This document shows, piece after piece, positions 60,504 through 61,564 of a stretch of DNA of 61,564 bases. The position numbers and the translations under genes were made by a program. The notes beneath the pieces are model-generated. The model was not told the DNA's origin and searched no databases. It saw nothing but the letters and a program-made list of their open reading frames with translations. The stretch is taken from positions 1 through 61,564 of IMG/VR virus record IMGVR_UViG_3300042507_004218; one strand, written 5' to 3'. Position 1 is the stretch's first letter. Each line of letters begins with the position of its first letter. This stretch comes from a virus.

Positions 60504-60863
60504 TCAGGCCGCGAGCAGACCGAGATCTTTCAGCGCCTTGACGATGTCGCCAACGGTGTAAGCAGCCGTGCCGGTGTTGCCAGTGTAGGTGCTGTCTGCG
60601 CGTGCAGCCGTGCCCGCGCCTGCGGTAAAACCCGTCGTCGTGCCGGTCGTCGCCGGCTGAACCACCGCCGTAGCGCCGTAGAAACCGACCGTGTCAGTGG
60701 CGGCATTGCCGATGGACGCACTGGCGGTTACATCCAGCGAATCCACAGTGGTGGCGGGGCCAAGCGTGGAGGTGACCGTAACAGCGCCAGTGGTGCTGTT
60801 CTTCGTGATGGTTTGGAAACCGTTCTCCGAACGAACCGGCCCGTTGAAAGTCGTGGAAGCCAT
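60504..60863 (-). CDS. Small virion protein, head-fibre-like
   Basis: 119 residues. MASTTFNGPVRSENGFQTIT, alternating Thr/Gly/Ala beta repeats, and a C-terminal AAYTVGDIVKALKDLGLLAA. The NGFxTI opening and the helical VGDIVKALKDLGLL end are typical of small virion proteins resembling head fibres. First gene behind the capsid terminator. Role unproved. Confidence 0.65.
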   Translation of the reverse strand: MASTTFNGPVRSENGFQTITKNSTTGAVTVTSTLGPATTVDSLDVTASASIGNAATDTVGFYGATAVVQPATTGTTTGFTAGAGTAARADSTYTGNTGTAAYTVGDIVKALKDLGLLAA

Positions 60864-61033
60864 GAAGGTTTTCCTCAGTTTGCGCCCGCCGTCGTTGAGG
60901 TGACGTCTGCCGAGTCAGTCGGCGGGCTGGGGTAGGTCTCGGTGCCCTGTGCGGGCGTAGCCCGAGCCTAGCACACTCTTTGGAAAAAGAAAAGGCCCGC
61001 CGAAGCGGGCCTTGCGCACGAAGCGGCTTGGGG
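60864..61033. other. Gap between capsid gene and 119-residue gene
   Basis: No gene seen. It contains the intrinsic terminator of the capsid transcript, and presumably a promoter for the following late genes, although none with good match to sigma-70 was found. Confidence 0.5.
60985..61011 (-). terminator. Intrinsic terminator behind capsid gene
   Basis: On the minus strand, GGCCCGC, loop TTCG, GCGGGCC (61011-60994), then TTTTCTTTTT down to about 60984. A perfect 7-bp G+C stem with a stable TTCG loop and T-rich tail, 22 bases after the capsid stop. It should end or reduce transcription from the packaging/head module into the tail module. Confidence 0.88.
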
Positions 61034-61564
61034 TCAGGCTCCAGGCGACGCGAACATGCCGAGCGGATCAGACACGCCGAAGCTGTAACGCTCGCGGGCC
61101 TTGTACCGGCTGTTGCCCGTGTCGAAGTCAGCATCCATGGACGTTGCCAGGGGCACGCGCACGAAGTGCTTCAGACCGTTGGGCACATCGGTGGTCAGGA
61201 ACCACGCGTTGGTGTCGGTCAACCAGTGGTTGATCGTGTAGCCCTCGGGGACCGAGCCGTTGTTCTTCAGGGCGTTGATGTCGTTGTCGGCGGTGCCAAC
61301 ACGGAGGTTGGTCTCCAACAGACGCGTTGCAACGAACTGAAGCGCCGGAGGCACGATCAGCTTGCGGGGCTTGGCGGCGATCAGGAGGCCGCGCTCATCG
61401 GTCCAGCCAGCGATCTGGATGACCGCAGCTTCAAGCGAGGTCTCGTTCAGGTCAGCACCGACCGAGGGACGGTTGCTGTTGGTGCCGCCGCTGGTCAGCG
61501 GGTGATCCGTCGCAAACAGACTCTTGCCGTCGCCGTAGGTCACGGAGGCGTTGAAGCCGTTGTT
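61034..61564 (-). CDS. Major capsid protein, C-terminal part (cut by window edge)
   Basis: The open frame runs from the window edge to a stop at 61034 and gives 176 residues: NNGFNASVTYGDGKSLFATD, ATDHPLTSGGTNSNR, DLNETSLEAAVIQIAGWTDE, KLIVPPALQFVATRLLETNL and RYKARERYSFGVSDPLGMFA. These are the C-terminal landmarks of the same capsid family whose N-terminus is at 1-166. The GTG at 61543 is an internal valine, not a start. Joining the two pieces directly would shift the frame by one base, so a short stretch is missing. Confidence 0.9.
   Translation of the reverse strand, partial: NNGFNASVTYGDGKSLFATDHPLTSGGTNSNRPSVGADLNETSLEAAVIQIAGWTDERGLLIAAKPRKLIVPPALQFVATRLLETNLRVGTADNDINALKNNGSVPEGYTINHWLTDTNAWFLTTDVPNGLKHFVRVPLATSMDADFDTGNSRYKARERYSFGVSDPLGMFASPGA

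Noticed and set aside
61034-61543. Separate gene starting at GTG 61543
   Set aside because: The frame is open to the window edge and the upstream residues NNGFNAS belong to the capsid family; GTG is an internal valine.
1-61564. Complete circular genome by direct end joining
   Set aside because: Direct joining puts the two capsid gene parts out of frame by one base and leaves the protein shorter than its family, so some bases are missing.

Overview
This window looks like almost all of the genome of a lytic, tailed, podovirus-like bacteriophage with high G+C, probably from an uncultured freshwater or soil phage of a Gram-negative host. The host group is an inference: Burkholderiales is suggested by base composition and by the small early-gene families (ALEALE/LRAALAQ and EREACA/AAIRAR proteins). 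The two ends of the window fall in the same leftward gene. The first 55 codons of the major capsid protein are at 1-166 and its C-terminal part is at 61034-61564. The simplest reading is a circular map opened inside the capsid gene with a short piece missing. No tRNA, rRNA, CRISPR array, integrase or phage RNA polymerase gene was seen.

Layout. (1) 1-7778, minus strand: head and packaging module, read leftwards as small terminase candidate, large terminase, portal, two small proteins (one GroES-like), scaffold candidate, two virion proteins, then capsid. (2) 7700-8194: a divergent control region. It holds a candidate short antisense RNA over the small-terminase start, three 40-bp repeats each carrying a TGTCAA-N4-TTGACA palindrome, and a long structured leader. 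(3) 8195-19966, plus strand: about 33 small early genes, nearly all of unknown function. Recognisable ones are a GP88-family protein, a DUF932-family protein and an NrdR-type zinc ribbon. Gaps in 8.1-13.1 kb carry a recurring family of short hairpins directly in front of Shine-Dalgarno sites. (4) 20134-30745, plus strand: replication and recombination genes: VRR-NUC nuclease, family A DNA polymerase, HExxH mini-protease, Cas4-like nuclease, HNH nuclease, SNF2-type helicase, ssDNA-binding protein, HTH protein and primase-helicase. (5) 30630-61013, minus strand: virion and lysis module. It contains a 2701-residue polyvalent protein with a zincin motif and an LPD38-like domain, repeat-rich virion proteins, a tail nozzle candidate, a lysis cassette (Pam3-gp28-type holin, secreted protein, GH108 lysozyme), tail fibre, adaptor proteins, two HNH endonucleases, a run of small Lys/Gly-rich proteins, and a terminator just behind the capsid gene.

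How it works together. Early rightward transcription probably starts from host-type promoters near 7.9 kb, with further starts inside the early region, and passes through takeover genes into replication genes. Late leftward transcription makes the packaging, head, tail and lysis proteins. The rightward and leftward modules converge at 30.6-30.75 kb, where their last genes overlap antisense by 116 bp. The most unusual signals are in the control DNA: the hairpin/Shine-Dalgarno leader family, the dispersed palindromes, and the possible antisense RNA at the terminase start.
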